NCBI RefSeq assembly: GCF_904067045.1
Contig: NZ_CAJFDC010000033.1
Span: forward strand, 1-64,000
Origin: Pseudomonas sp. FEN
Lineage (GTDB): Bacteria > Pseudomonadota > Gammaproteobacteria > Pseudomonadales > Pseudomonadaceae
Direction of reading: 5' to 3'
Length of the DNA stretch: 64,000 nt
Numbering within the stretch: the first letter of the stretch is position 1; each line of letters begins with the position of its first letter. The notes beneath the pieces are model-generated. The model saw only the letters and a list, made by a program, of their open reading frames with translations, did no database searches and had not been told where the DNA came from. Made by a program: the position numbers and the translations under genes. Positions 18,097 through 27,457 of this stretch are shown here, piece after piece.

Positions 18097-19276
18097 CTTC
18101 GCGCCCCCCACAAGCCTGTTCGAACAGCCGCAGGAAACACTCGGCGGTGTGGCTCCAGCGCCGCTGTTCGCCGATCAAGCTGGCCTGTTCGGCCCAGCCA
18201 ATCGCCAGTTCCGGCTGGGCGCACAACTGGCTCAACTCCGCCGCCAGGGCCGCGACATTGCCCTGGGGGAAAATCACGCCGTTGCCCTGGGCCACTTCCT
18301 CGGCAAAGGAGCGGGCGTCGGAAGTGATGGCGCCGCGTCCGCAGGCCACGGCCCAGGACAGGGCACCGCTGGTGCCGCGCAGACTGCCCAGCAGTTTGAG
18401 TTTGCTCGACTCGCGGTATGGCAGCACCATCACGTGATGGGCCTGGATCAGCCGGGGGATGTCGGCGGCCGGCAGGTCCAGTTGCCAGTCGATGCTGTCT
18501 TGCAGACCCAGGCTGCGGATGTGCCGACGCAGTTGATCGAGGTAGCTGCCCGACGGTCCGAAGGCCATCTCCGGCTCGCTGCCCCCGGCCAGGGTCAAGC
18601 GCAAGCGGGCGCGTAAGTCCGCTTGCTGGGTGAACGTGATGGCCAGGGCGTCCAGCAGGTCTTCGATGCCCTTGCCACGGTAGATGAAACCGAAGTACAG
18701 CAGCCGCAGCGGCTCCAGCGCCGGAAGGGGCTTCGCGGCAATGGCCAGGTTGCCATGGGGGATCACCGCCATCTGTTCGCTGCGCAAGCCCATGCGCTGG
18801 CGCAGGCAATAGCCGCCCGAGCGGGTAAGGGTGACCAGGCGGGTCAGGCTGCGCGCCAGTTGTCGTTCTTCGTACAGGCACAGCGGGTCGGCCAGCACCG
18901 TGGCCACTTGCGGCAGCGGTGACGGCAGGTGCGCGGCCAGCGACAGCGGCCAGGGCAAGTGCTCGCGGCGCCAGACCAGGCGTTCGGGATCATGCAGGGT
19001 GGCGGTCAGGGGGAGCAGGGGGAAGCGTTCGCGCAGGGCCTTCAAGGCATGGAATTCGGCCAGGCGCCCGCCACCTATTTCGGCGTGGACCAGATCGATG
19101 CCTTGCCACTGCGTTTGCGCCACCCGTTCCCGGGCCCGTTGCGGGTCATTGCCCAGTCCGGCCAAGGGCGTGCTGACGCGTACTCCGAGGATTTCCAGGG
19201 CGGCCTTCAGGTGTCCGGCATAGTCGGCAATGCCATTCTGTTCCGGTGCCAGGGGCGCGATCAGGGCGATATGCAT
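18086..19276 (-). CDS. pslF: GT4 glycosyltransferase, PslF-like
   Basis: 396 aa, against 395 for PAO1 PslF as I recall it. GT-B family 4: MHIALIAPLAPEQNGIADYA loop, hinge LRLLYFGFIYRGKGIEDLLDAL and MVLPYRESSKLKLLGSLRGTSGA in the donor site. The start at 19276 overlaps the pslE stop (TGATG), favouring translational coupling. Cytoplasmic glycosyltransferase of the repeat-unit pathway. Confidence 0.87.
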   Translation of the reverse strand: MHIALIAPLAPEQNGIADYAGHLKAALEILGVRVSTPLAGLGNDPQRARERVAQTQWQGIDLVHAEIGGGRLAEFHALKALRERFPLLPLTATLHDPERLVWRREHLPWPLSLAAHLPSPLPQVATVLADPLCLYEERQLARSLTRLVTLTRSGGYCLRQRMGLRSEQMAVIPHGNLAIAAKPLPALEPLRLLYFGFIYRGKGIEDLLDALAITFTQQADLRARLRLTLAGGSEPEMAFGPSGSYLDQLRRHIRSLGLQDSIDWQLDLPAADIPRLIQAHHVMVLPYRESSKLKLLGSLRGTSGALSWAVACGRGAITSDARSFAEEVAQGNGVIFPQGNVAALAAELSQLCAQPELAIGWAEQASLIGEQRRWSHTAECFLRLFEQACGGREDVA

Positions 19277-21270
19277 CAGGCATGGCTCCGGGTACGGGCC
19301 AGGGTATTGAGCAGGCACTGGGGGATTTCGAAGCGTCGACGATTGAGGATGATGCCGTCGACGCGCCTGAACGCCGTATTGAGTGTGGACAGGGCATTTT
19401 CCAGTATCGGTAGGGTGGTGGTTTGCGCCTCGATGATCAGCGCGATCAGGTCCGCCTGACGCAGGATCACGAAGGCTTCCTGATTGGAGAAGAAAGCGCT
19501 GGCGTTGAGCAGCAGGATTTCCCCTGGATGGGCCGGCCCCGTGCCGTCGACGCGCACACGATGGCCGCGTTCGCGCAGCAGGTTGGCCAGGTGCTCGATG
19601 ACGAAGCCGACCCCTTCGCCAGGCCGCGCCGAGGTGAGGCCGATGGCAAGGCCTTTCTCGGCGACCTGTTCCAGCGGCAGGACACCATAGAGCCGGTACA
19701 GGCTGGCGGTGAACGCGGTGCGGCGCTGGGAGCTGTGGTTGCCGAGGTCTTGCAGGCTGGTCCAGACCTTGACCCCGAAGCGCGACTCGATCTTGTCGCC
19801 GTCGTGGATGCGCTGGTCCAACAGATAAAAGAAATACAGGGCCAGCAGGCCGACCCCCAGGCTCAGTGGAATGGCCAGCAACAGCATGCTCAGGCTTTTC
19901 GGGAAGACCCGGCTTTCGTTGAGGGTGGCCGGTTCGATCACCGCGATGTTACTGATCTGGCTCTTGTCCAGTTCACGGTCGATCCGCGCTTTCTCGGTAC
20001 TGCTGCTGTACAGGGCGAAGTTCTTTTGCGCGGCATCGAGCTCGCGTTGCAGGCGGTCCATTTCCGGCTCCAGGGCCAGGGCCTGGCGGCGGTCCTGCTC
20101 CAACTGGTTGATCTGGGTCTCTTGCTGGGCTGCCTGGGTCTGCAAGCGGCTGAGACTGACCTGCTGATCGGCGAAGCTGTTCAGCAGACGGGTATAGAGC
20201 GGGTTCGGAGCCAGGTTATCGCTACGTTGGACCACTGTGCTCTGCGACTTGAGCAACTCCTGCAGGTTGGCAATCGCCTGGTCCATGGCGATTACGGGGG
20301 GAGCGCCTTCCTTGAAGGTACGGAGCATTTCCTGGCGTTCGATCTGCTTGGCGTTGATCCGCTGTTGCAGGTCCTGGCGGTCCGGGTTGAGGCTCATCTG
20401 CCGGCCGACGCTGATTTCTTTTTGCAAGCTGTCGCGCTGGACTTTTATCTGCTCCAGCGCGCTTTGGGTCGCGGCCAGGGTACGCAGGGTGTTCAGGTGC
20501 TCGCCGCGCAGGTTGTTGAGGTTGCGCGAGATATCGCTCAGGCGCTCGCTGATGCTCACGGCCCCCAGCTCGTTGAGGTGGGCCTGGATCTGCTTCTTGT
20601 AGTCGAGGATACGTTTGTCGGTCGCGGTGCTTTCGTCTTCGTAGAAGGTGTACAGGCTTTTACGCCCCAGGGTATGGGTGCGTTCCTGCTCGTACTGCTC
20701 GATCCAGCTCCTGACGATGGTCTGGGCCACTTGCGGGTCGTTCCAGGTGAAACTGATTTCCATCACCGAGGAACTGGTGGCGTGGGTCACGGTGAAGTGC
20801 TTCAACAACTGCTCCGCCAGGCGTTCGACCGGGGTCTGTTTTTCCACCAGGCCGAGCTGTTGCAGCACGCCACGCCCGAGCTCCAGCAGGCTCTGCGCGG
20901 TGCTCTTGAGCAGGCTCTTGAGGGCGGCGATGAAACCCTCCCGAGGTGGCACCCTGGACAACTCGTCGAGGTATTGCTCGGCTACCTGCTTGGCGATGGG
21001 GCGCCCGCTGAGTATGCGTTCCTCGTCGAGGATCGGGTCGCGCTGGATGCTGGGGATGATGCTCGCCCGGCGGTCGGAAATCTCGATCGGCAAGGTGCTG
21101 GTGTCGCGCCCCGGCTTGACCAGTAGCAGGGCGGTGGACTCATAGCGGTTGGGCAGCAGGAAGGCCCCGAGCAGGATGACGATGAAGGTCACCAGCACGG
21201 TGATTTTCACTTCACGTTTGAAAATGAAGAACAGGCGCAACACATCGCGCAAGGAGCGGATATTCATCAT
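19276..21270 (-). CDS. pslE: Wzz/Wzc-like polysaccharide co-polymerase, PslE-like
   Basis: 664 aa inner-membrane protein. Wzz domain with first TM (residues ~22-42, ITVLVTFIVILLGAFLL), a long periplasmic coiled-coil region (~200-440), second TM (~465-490, SMLLLAIPLSLGVGLLALYF) and a cytosolic tyrosine-kinase-like domain. The Walker A of that domain is degenerate (TSARPGEGVGF, no Lys), so ATP hydrolysis is unlikely. No C-terminal Tyr cluster is present. It controls chain length and couples synthesis to the PslD exporter encoded just upstream. Confidence 0.88.
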   Translation of the reverse strand: MMNIRSLRDVLRLFFIFKREVKITVLVTFIVILLGAFLLPNRYESTALLLVKPGRDTSTLPIEISDRRASIIPSIQRDPILDEERILSGRPIAKQVAEQYLDELSRVPPREGFIAALKSLLKSTAQSLLELGRGVLQQLGLVEKQTPVERLAEQLLKHFTVTHATSSSVMEISFTWNDPQVAQTIVRSWIEQYEQERTHTLGRKSLYTFYEDESTATDKRILDYKKQIQAHLNELGAVSISERLSDISRNLNNLRGEHLNTLRTLAATQSALEQIKVQRDSLQKEISVGRQMSLNPDRQDLQQRINAKQIERQEMLRTFKEGAPPVIAMDQAIANLQELLKSQSTVVQRSDNLAPNPLYTRLLNSFADQQVSLSRLQTQAAQQETQINQLEQDRRQALALEPEMDRLQRELDAAQKNFALYSSSTEKARIDRELDKSQISNIAVIEPATLNESRVFPKSLSMLLLAIPLSLGVGLLALYFFYLLDQRIHDGDKIESRFGVKVWTSLQDLGNHSSQRRTAFTASLYRLYGVLPLEQVAEKGLAIGLTSARPGEGVGFVIEHLANLLRERGHRVRVDGTGPAHPGEILLLNASAFFSNQEAFVILRQADLIALIIEAQTTTLPILENALSTLNTAFRRVDGIILNRRRFEIPQCLLNTLARTRSHA

Positions 21271-21288
21271 GTCTGTTGTCCTTGACGA

Positions 21289-22068
21289 TCAGTTGGTGCG
21301 ATTGCTGTTGTTCAAGTTGTAGGTCGCGCCGATACCCAGCGATTTCTGGAACGGGATCAACTGGTTCAGGTACAGATCGACCCACTCGATGCCGTTGCCC
21401 ACGTGGGACTTGGGCACGAACACTACGTCGCCGCGTTGCAGCAGCACCGGTGCCCGGTTGCTGGCACCGGCGAGCAGGGTGTCGCGGTAATCGAAGAAGT
21501 AGGTCTTGTAGCGTCCGTCGTCGTCCTGGCGCAGCAGCGCGATGTTGCTGCTGTCACCCACCGGCAACAGGCCGCCGGCGCCGATCAGGGCCTGTTCCAG
21601 GGTGGTGACCGTGGTCACCGGCAGGCTCACCGGACTGCGCACCGAGCCTCCGACGAACACGGTGTTGCTCGGTGCCTGGGAGATGTTCACGGTCAGGGCC
21701 GAATCCTGGTAGATGTTCTTGAGCTTGTCTTCGAGGAACCGGGTCAGTTGTTGCGGGGTCAGGCCGGCTGCCTTGACGTTGCCGACATAGGGGTAGGAAA
21801 AGCTGCCGTCGTTCATCACGGTGAACAGCGTCAACTCGTAGATCGAGTTGGCGGTGAAGGCCGAAATGGACGGCGCTTCGCCGGTGTTGCGGACGATGCG
21901 CAAGGTGTCTCCGGCGCGGATGCGCTGGTCCGGCAGCGGTTTGCCGGCCAGGGACTCACCGGCCCGGTGGCCTTCGCGCAGGATGTTGCCGTCCGGTAGT
22001 TCCACCTTGGCCGGGATACTGCAGGCGCTGATGAATAAAACACTGAGGATCAGCAGCAGTTTGTGCAT
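21289..22068 (-). CDS. pslD: Wza-like outer-membrane export lipoprotein, PslD-like
   Basis: 259 aa. A lipoprotein signal peptide ends in the lipobox ISAC with Cys16. A polysaccharide export (Poly_export) domain and SLBB domain follow (RIRAGDTLRIVRNTG..., VNISQAPSNTVFVGGSVRSPVSLP, RGDVVFVPKSHVGNG). The start at 22068 is set by the lipoprotein signal and GGAGA 7 nt upstream. It forms the outer-membrane route for Psl together with the PslE co-polymerase. Confidence 0.9.
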   Translation of the reverse strand: MHKLLLILSVLFISACSIPAKVELPDGNILREGHRAGESLAGKPLPDQRIRAGDTLRIVRNTGEAPSISAFTANSIYELTLFTVMNDGSFSYPYVGNVKAAGLTPQQLTRFLEDKLKNIYQDSALTVNISQAPSNTVFVGGSVRSPVSLPVTTVTTLEQALIGAGGLLPVGDSSNIALLRQDDDGRYKTYFFDYRDTLLAGASNRAPVLLQRGDVVFVPKSHVGNGIEWVDLYLNQLIPFQKSLGIGATYNLNNSNRTN

Positions 22069-22152
22069 TGATCGGTCTCCCCTATGTGCGTGGTCATTCC
22101 CGCGGGCAGACACTGCTCCGTCGACGCGGGCGCTCCTGCTGTTTCAGGTGTT

Positions 22153-23610
22153 TCAGGTGCTGCCGGTTTCGGCGGGAACCCGCCCATAAATGTCGGTGAA
22201 GCGCACGATGTCGTCTTCGCCGAGGTATTCGCCGCTCTGCACTTCGATCATCACCAGGTCGATCACCCCGGGGTTGACCAGCCGGTGTTGCCTGCCCGGC
22301 TTGATAAAGGTCGATTCATTGGTGTCGAGCATGAATTCCTTGTCGCCACTGGTGACCCACGCCATGCCGCTGACCACGATCCAGTGTTCGCTGCGGTGGT
22401 GGTGCAGTTGCAGCGACAGCGAGGCATTGGGCCGGACCACGATGCGCTTGATCTTGAAGCGCTTGCCTTCCTCGAGCACGGTATAGGTGCCCCACGGACG
22501 GGTCACGGTACGGTGCAGGCGATAGGCGTCATGGCCCTGGCGCTTGAGCTCCTGGGCGATGAGCTTGACGTCCTGGCTGCGTTTGCCGTCGGCGATCAGC
22601 AGCGCGTCCGGGGTGTCGATGATGATCAGGTTGTCGAGACCGATGGCACCCACCAGGCGCTTGGGTGAATCGATGTAGCAGTTGCTGACATCATGCAGCA
22701 CGGTCTCGCCGTTGCACTGGTTGCCCTGGTCATCGGCGGGGGTCAGTTCACGCACCGCCTGCCAGGAGCCGATATCGCTCCAGCCGAGTTGGCAGGGCAC
22801 CACCGCGACGTTCCGGGAGCGCTCCATCAGCGCGAAGTCGATGGAAATATCCGGCACCCGGGCCAGGCTCTGGCCGTCGAGCTCCAATTGCAGCTCCTGG
22901 CTGCCTTCGCGGCGGTGGCTGTGGGCCAGGCACTCGATCATGGCGTCGAGCACCTCCGGGGCGTGTTCGCGCAGTTCACGCAGCACGGTGTCGGCCCGCA
23001 GGCAGAACATGCCGGCGTTCCACAGGTGTCGGCCGCCATTGAGGTATTGGCGTGCCGTCGCCGCATCGGGCTTCTCGACAAAGCGCGTGACCTGAAAGCC
23101 GTCGCTGCCCAGCGCCTGATCTTTCTCGATATAGCCGAAACCGGTCTCGGCCCGGGTTGGGACCAGGCCGAAGGTCACCAACCAGCCCTGGTCAGCCAGT
23201 GACCGGGCGTTGTCGACCGCCTTGGCGAAGGCGTCCAGATCGTTGATCAGGTGATCGGCCGGCAGCACCAGCAACTGCGCATCTTCGCCGTAGAGCCTGG
23301 CCACATGCAGGGCCGCCGCCGCGATGGCTGGGGCGGTATTGCGGCCAAAGGGCTCGAGGATGAAGTCCAGCGCCGCGCCGTCGCGATTCAGCGCGCGATA
23401 GTCATCCAGGGTACGGAAGAACACTTCGCGGTTGGTCACCGTCAGCACCCGCTGGACATCGGTAAGCCCGACGGCCCGGCGGAAGGTCTTCTGCAGCAGG
23501 CTTTCGCCGTCGGGCAGGCGCATGAAGGGTTTCGGCATGGCCTCGCGGGAGACCGGCCACAGGCGGGTACCGGCGCCACCGGCGATAATGCAGGGAATGA
23601 GTGGGCTCAT
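22153..23610 (-). CDS. pslB: GDP-mannose pyrophosphorylase / phosphomannose isomerase, PslB
   Basis: 485 aa bifunctional type II PMI-GMP enzyme that supplies GDP-mannose. The N-terminal nucleotidyltransferase has the signature AGGAGTRLWPVSREAMPKPF and the FVEKP motif. The C-terminal cupin has the metal-binding QLHHHRSEHW and the YLGEDDIVRFTDIYGR signature. It starts directly after the pslA stop. An 84-bp gap separates it from pslD; pslC, found there in P. aeruginosa, is absent from this position. Confidence 0.93.
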   Translation of the reverse strand: MSPLIPCIIAGGAGTRLWPVSREAMPKPFMRLPDGESLLQKTFRRAVGLTDVQRVLTVTNREVFFRTLDDYRALNRDGAALDFILEPFGRNTAPAIAAAALHVARLYGEDAQLLVLPADHLINDLDAFAKAVDNARSLADQGWLVTFGLVPTRAETGFGYIEKDQALGSDGFQVTRFVEKPDAATARQYLNGGRHLWNAGMFCLRADTVLRELREHAPEVLDAMIECLAHSHRREGSQELQLELDGQSLARVPDISIDFALMERSRNVAVVPCQLGWSDIGSWQAVRELTPADDQGNQCNGETVLHDVSNCYIDSPKRLVGAIGLDNLIIIDTPDALLIADGKRSQDVKLIAQELKRQGHDAYRLHRTVTRPWGTYTVLEEGKRFKIKRIVVRPNASLSLQLHHHRSEHWIVVSGMAWVTSGDKEFMLDTNESTFIKPGRQHRLVNPGVIDLVMIEVQSGEYLGEDDIVRFTDIYGRVPAETGST

Positions 23611-25047
23611 TCAGAAAACCTCGCGGGTCATGAGCACTGCCGGAACAGTACGGAACAGGATGTAGAGGTCGAACCAGATCGACCAGTTTTCTATGTATTC
23701 CAGATCGAACTCGACACGTTTTTCGATTTTCTCCAGGGTGTCGGTTTCACCCCGGTAGCCGTTGATCTGAGCAAGCCCGGTGATCCCCGGCTTGACCCGG
23801 TGGCGCGAGGTGTATTCCTTGACGGCCTCCTCGAACAGGATGCCCGCCGCCTTGGTGGCCGTGGCGTGGGGGCGCGGGCCGACCATTGACATGCTACCGG
23901 CGAAGACATTGAACAGTTGCGGTAGTTCGTCGAGGCTGGTCCTGCGGATAAAACGCCCGACCCGGGTGATCCGGGGATCGTCGCGGATGGTTTGTTTTTC
24001 CGCGTTGGCATCGCTCTGGTGTTGATGCATCGAACGAAACTTGAAGACTTCGATCAGGCGGTTGTTGTAGCCGTAGCGCTTCTGGCGGAACAGTACCGGG
24101 CCCGGTGAGTCGATCTTGATCGCCAGGGCCACCAGCAGCATCAGCGGTGACAACAGGATCAGCGCGGTGCTCGACAGGACCATGTCCTCCAGGCGCTTGA
24201 ACATCGGCGACCAGCCGCGCAGGGGCACCTCGGAGGCGTTGAACATCGGCAGGTTGGCGACTTCGGTGATGCGGTTGTGGGCACGCCGGAAGGCAACCAT
24301 GTCCGGCACCAGCAGTACGTTGACCGGCAGGCGGCGTAGTTCGCGGATGATGCAGTCCATGCGGTTTTCCGCGGACCAGGGCAGGGCGACCAGCACCTGG
24401 GTGACTTTTTCTTCGCGGATCAGGTGTTCAAGGTCATGGGCGTTACCCAACAGCGGCAGGTCGACCAGGGTCTTGGGCAGGCGAGCGATGCGGTCGTCGA
24501 TAAAACCGATGACGCCGGAGCGAATGTCCTGGTGCTGGGCCAGGTACTCGGCCAGGCGCTGGCCGTTTTCGGTGGCGCCGAGGATGACCGCATGTTGCAG
24601 GAAGATGCCCCGTTGCATCAGTTGCTGAAACAGGGTCAGCAGGATCAGGCGCTCGATGCCGAACAGCACCAGGCTGGCGAGGAAGCAGGCCAACAGCCCG
24701 GTGTTGTTCAGGAAGCTGAACAGTAGCAGGCGCTGATGCATGAACAGCAGCAGGCAGAACGCCGACGACCAGGCGAAGAAGGTGAGCCGGAAACGCAACA
24801 GGTTGCTGAAGATCGCCTCGGCATACACGCCCAGCGCCTGGAAGATCAGGACGCTGATGAAGCTGAAGAACAGCAGCAGCGAGAGGTAGCTCTTGATGAG
24901 GTCGGGATTCTGTTCGCGCAGGTAAGCCAGCAGCATCAGGCCGGGCAACATCACGGTCACGCCGTGGACCAGGCGGATGCCGAACAGGAAATACTCGACC
25001 ATGCTGGGTCGGGTCAGTAACAGGCTGTCAACCGGCTGCAGGCGCAT
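23611..25047 (-). CDS. pslA: Polyprenyl glycosylphosphotransferase, PslA
   Basis: 478 aa, the length I recall for PAO1 PslA. First gene of the psl operon. Five hydrophobic segments and a CoA-binding-like loop form the N-terminal part. The C-terminal bacterial sugar transferase domain has FRQKRYGYNNRLIEVFKFRS, RRTSLDELPQLFNVFAGSMS and VGPRP. It starts repeat-unit assembly by loading a sugar-1-phosphate on undecaprenyl phosphate. The ATG at 25047 follows the strong G-rich site GGGAGGGGGGAG; the longer reading frame to 25110 has no ribosome site. Confidence 0.92.
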   Translation of the reverse strand: MRLQPVDSLLLTRPSMVEYFLFGIRLVHGVTVMLPGLMLLAYLREQNPDLIKSYLSLLLFFSFISVLIFQALGVYAEAIFSNLLRFRLTFFAWSSAFCLLLFMHQRLLLFSFLNNTGLLACFLASLVLFGIERLILLTLFQQLMQRGIFLQHAVILGATENGQRLAEYLAQHQDIRSGVIGFIDDRIARLPKTLVDLPLLGNAHDLEHLIREEKVTQVLVALPWSAENRMDCIIRELRRLPVNVLLVPDMVAFRRAHNRITEVANLPMFNASEVPLRGWSPMFKRLEDMVLSSTALILLSPLMLLVALAIKIDSPGPVLFRQKRYGYNNRLIEVFKFRSMHQHQSDANAEKQTIRDDPRITRVGRFIRRTSLDELPQLFNVFAGSMSMVGPRPHATATKAAGILFEEAVKEYTSRHRVKPGITGLAQINGYRGETDTLEKIEKRVEFDLEYIENWSIWFDLYILFRTVPAVLMTREVF

Positions 25048-25404
25048 AACTCCCCCCTCCCGTTTCACCATCGCGAAATGGCAATGAAACATTACGGCAG
25101 TTATTTCCAATGGAAATACCGAGGTGTTTTTGCGCTGACCTCATCCCTGGAGGCTGATTGTTTTCCGGATCGAACAGCGTCAACCCAACAAATGGGGCTT
25201 CCTGCTCGTCGTTTTGCGAGGGTCATCGACCTGATGTGTCGTATTTTTCTCTGGTTCTGACGACCAAGGCTTGAGTAAAGCTCATAAAACAGTAAGTTGC
25301 CAGCCCTAATGTGACTGATAGTCAAAAAAAAGTCGCACTGGGCAATGTGCGCCAGAGCGACGAGCGTGGCAGATAAATTCAATGCGGCAAGGGCTCGCCG
25401 CCGC
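25048..25404. promoter_or_regulatory. Promoter and 5' leader region of the psl operon
   Basis: 357 bp between pslA and the divergent side of the response-regulator gene, AT-richer than its surroundings. On the psl-sense strand it carries CAGGGATG (complement of 25142-25149), which resembles the RsmA/CsrA GGA motif, then a 17-nt hairpin (25102-25118) and the G-rich ribosome site. Post-transcriptional repression of psl by RsmA is established in P. aeruginosa; here it is inferred. No confident -10/-35 pair was fixed. Confidence 0.5.
25102..25118 (-). promoter_or_regulatory. Perfect inverted repeat in the pslA leader
   Basis: TATTTCC-AAT-GGAAATA: 7-bp arms with a 3-bp spacer, 55 bp upstream of the pslA start. 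It could be a regulator site or, in the transcript, a small hairpin with GGA in the stem. Confidence 0.6.
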
Positions 25405-26067
25405 TCAGTCGTCGAGGCTGATGATTTGCTCGCGCACGGCGAACAGCACGAGGCCGGCGACGTCGAAGATCTGTAGTCGCTTCATGACCTGCGAGCGGTG
25501 GGTTTCCACGGTCTTGATGCTCAGGCCCAGGCCATGGGCGATTTCCCGCGTCGACTTGCCACGGACGATCAGCCGCAGGATTTCCAGCTGGCGCCCGGTC
25601 AGGTTGTGGGTCTCGGCCCGTTCGGCCGGCAGGTTGCGCTGGACCTGGGTCAGGGCCTGGTTGATCACCGTATGGGCGATGGCCGGGCTCAGGTAGCGTT
25701 CGTTGCCACGCAGAGCGTCCAGCGCCTGGGCCAGCTCGGTGGCCGTGGTGTCCTTGAGCAGGTAGCCGTGGGCACCGATTTCCAGGGCCTGCATGATCAG
25801 TTGCGGGTCGGTGTGCATCGACAGGATCAGCACCTTGCTCTGCGGACGCGCGGCCTTGAGTTGGCGCAGGGCGTCCAGGCCTCCGGTCCCGCGCATGGAC
25901 AGGTCGAGCAGGATGATATCCGGGTTCAAGCGTTCCACGGCCTCAAGCAACTGTGCGCCATCGCTGGCTTCGCCGATCACGGCGTATCCCGGGATATCCT
26001 GGACCAAGGCGCGGACACCGGCCCGGATCAGTGAGTGGTCATCTACCAGAAGCAGGTTGCAGGTCAT
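25405..26067 (-). CDS. NarL/FixJ-family response regulator
   Basis: 220 aa. The receiver domain (residues 1-120) has acidic pocket D9/D10, phospho-acceptor D55 (IILLDLSM), a T/S switch (ILSMHT) and K in LLKDTT. A C-terminal LuxR-type HTH (~150-212, NLTGRQLEILRLIVRGKSTREIA, LSIKTVETHRSQVMKRL) completes it. Its ATG overlaps the upstream histidine kinase by 4 bp, so the two form an operon. It ends about 360 bp from pslA, making psl a plausible but unproven target. Confidence 0.93.
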   Translation of the reverse strand: MTCNLLLVDDHSLIRAGVRALVQDIPGYAVIGEASDGAQLLEAVERLNPDIILLDLSMRGTGGLDALRQLKAARPQSKVLILSMHTDPQLIMQALEIGAHGYLLKDTTATELAQALDALRGNERYLSPAIAHTVINQALTQVQRNLPAERAETHNLTGRQLEILRLIVRGKSTREIAHGLGLSIKTVETHRSQVMKRLQIFDVAGLVLFAVREQIISLDD

Positions 26068-26954
26068 GGCGTCTTATTCTTGCTGGCGCGTTCCAGGGCG
26101 CGCGGCGCCCAGGGCAGCAGTGCATCGATCTGCGTACCTTTGCCGGGTTCGCTGGTGACTGTCAATGTTCCGCCGGCCTGTTCGATGCGCTCGGCCATGC
26201 CGGCCATGCCGCGCTGGCCTGCCTCGCCGGGATTGGCCGCCGGTGAGAACCCCTGGCCATCATCGGCGATGTGCAGGAACAAGCCCTCGGGCAAGCGTTT
26301 GATGCGAACCAGCAGGTTGTGCGCCTGGGCATGGCGCAGCATGTTGGTGACAGCTTCCTGGGTTACGCGGAATGTGGTTACCGCCATTTCTTCAGGAATA
26401 CCGGTCAACCGCTGGTGACATTCCAGGCTCCAGAGCACGTCGGTGTTTTCCAGGGTCTTGAGCAAATGTGCCCGCAGGCTGGCCTCCAGGCCAAGGCTGC
26501 TCAACTGGCGCGGATTGAGAATGGCCGAGACGTCGCGAACCTTGGCCAGGGTTTCGTCCAGGGTGTCGTTCAGCGTCTGGTATTGGCTTTGCAGGTCGTC
26601 GGGCAAGCGCCGTTGCAACCACTGGGCCTGGAGCTTGGCCGCCGTGAGCAGTTGGCCGATGTCGTCATGCAGCTCGCGACTGAGGCGGTGCCGTTCGTTT
26701 TCCTGCACCTGAAGCAGGCGATCAGCCAGTTCCTGCGGCTGGAACTGGATCGAGGTGCTTGAGTCGCGGTGCTGGAGCCAGACACTGGCCAAGGCGGCCA
26801 GGTTCAGGATCAGCAATCCCAATGGCAGGCTGGCGCTGGTGCTGTAGATAAGTAGGCTGGCAATGGCCGAGCTGATGCATAGCGCGGCTGTCAGCCGGCG
26901 GGCATTCTTTCGAGAGGGGAACCAAGGCTTGAATGACTTGAGGCTGACGTACAT
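26064..26954 (-). CDS. HisKA_3-type sensor histidine kinase
   Basis: 296 aa from ATG 26954 (no good ribosome site; an upstream TTG at 26969 is possible). Two hydrophobic segments near residues 20-60 are separated by almost no periplasmic loop, so it may sense within or near the membrane. The dimerisation/phosphoacceptor helix has RHRLSRELHDDIGQLLTAAK, and the HATPase domain has VTNMLRHAQAHN, DDGQGF and GMAGMAERIEQAGG. Partner of the NarL-type regulator whose gene it overlaps. Confidence 0.9.
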   Translation of the reverse strand: MYVSLKSFKPWFPSRKNARRLTAALCISSAIASLLIYSTSASLPLGLLILNLAALASVWLQHRDSSTSIQFQPQELADRLLQVQENERHRLSRELHDDIGQLLTAAKLQAQWLQRRLPDDLQSQYQTLNDTLDETLAKVRDVSAILNPRQLSSLGLEASLRAHLLKTLENTDVLWSLECHQRLTGIPEEMAVTTFRVTQEAVTNMLRHAQAHNLLVRIKRLPEGLFLHIADDGQGFSPAANPGEAGQRGMAGMAERIEQAGGTLTVTSEPGKGTQIDALLPWAPRALERASKNKTP

Positions 26955-27457
26955 AGCGTATGGAGCCAATGAATGTTCGCTACGGGTAGACCGTCAGGAC
27001 AACCGACAGGCCAAGTTTGAAAAGCGGGTACGGGTTAATGCGCCAACTCAGGGTGAAACAGTGTCAGGGTGAGCAACTTTGCGCAATGATGTCATATTGA
27101 TATCTAGTTGGAAAATTACTAGCCTGTACAAGTACATATGAGAACGGCGCGCATAATACCACGTCATTCAAGGTCGGTCGCTCCCTGTTGATATATGTCC
27201 GAGTGGTCAGTTTTTTCTTGTACGATTGTTCCACAAGTGGTGTTGGATATCTTACTCTAATTGACACTGGAAGAGTGTTCCGGGACTTTAGTCGTGTAGA
27301 CACTAGTTATTCTTTTTGCATTAAAAATCCACGGCCTGAAACCCGAAAGTTCGAGGTTAGTTGCTGTTGTCGTTTCTGGCTGTGAAGCGGGATGGGTCGA
27401 AGACGTGCCAAGAGTGGCGAGCCAGGGCGTTTCGATGGGCGTGGGAGGGCCAGCGTT
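26955..27457. other. AT-rich intergenic region
   Basis: About 500 bp between the histidine kinase and the Hpt-like gene, distinctly AT-richer than the flanking genes (ATATGTCCGAGTGG, TTCTTTTTGCATTAAAAATC). No open frame has convincing coding character or a ribosome site. It should hold the promoter of the two-component operon. No RNA gene recognised. Confidence 0.5.

Noticed and set aside
27188..27385. Short frame in the AT-rich region before the Hpt-like gene
   Set aside because: No ribosome site and Cys/Phe-rich translation without protein character.
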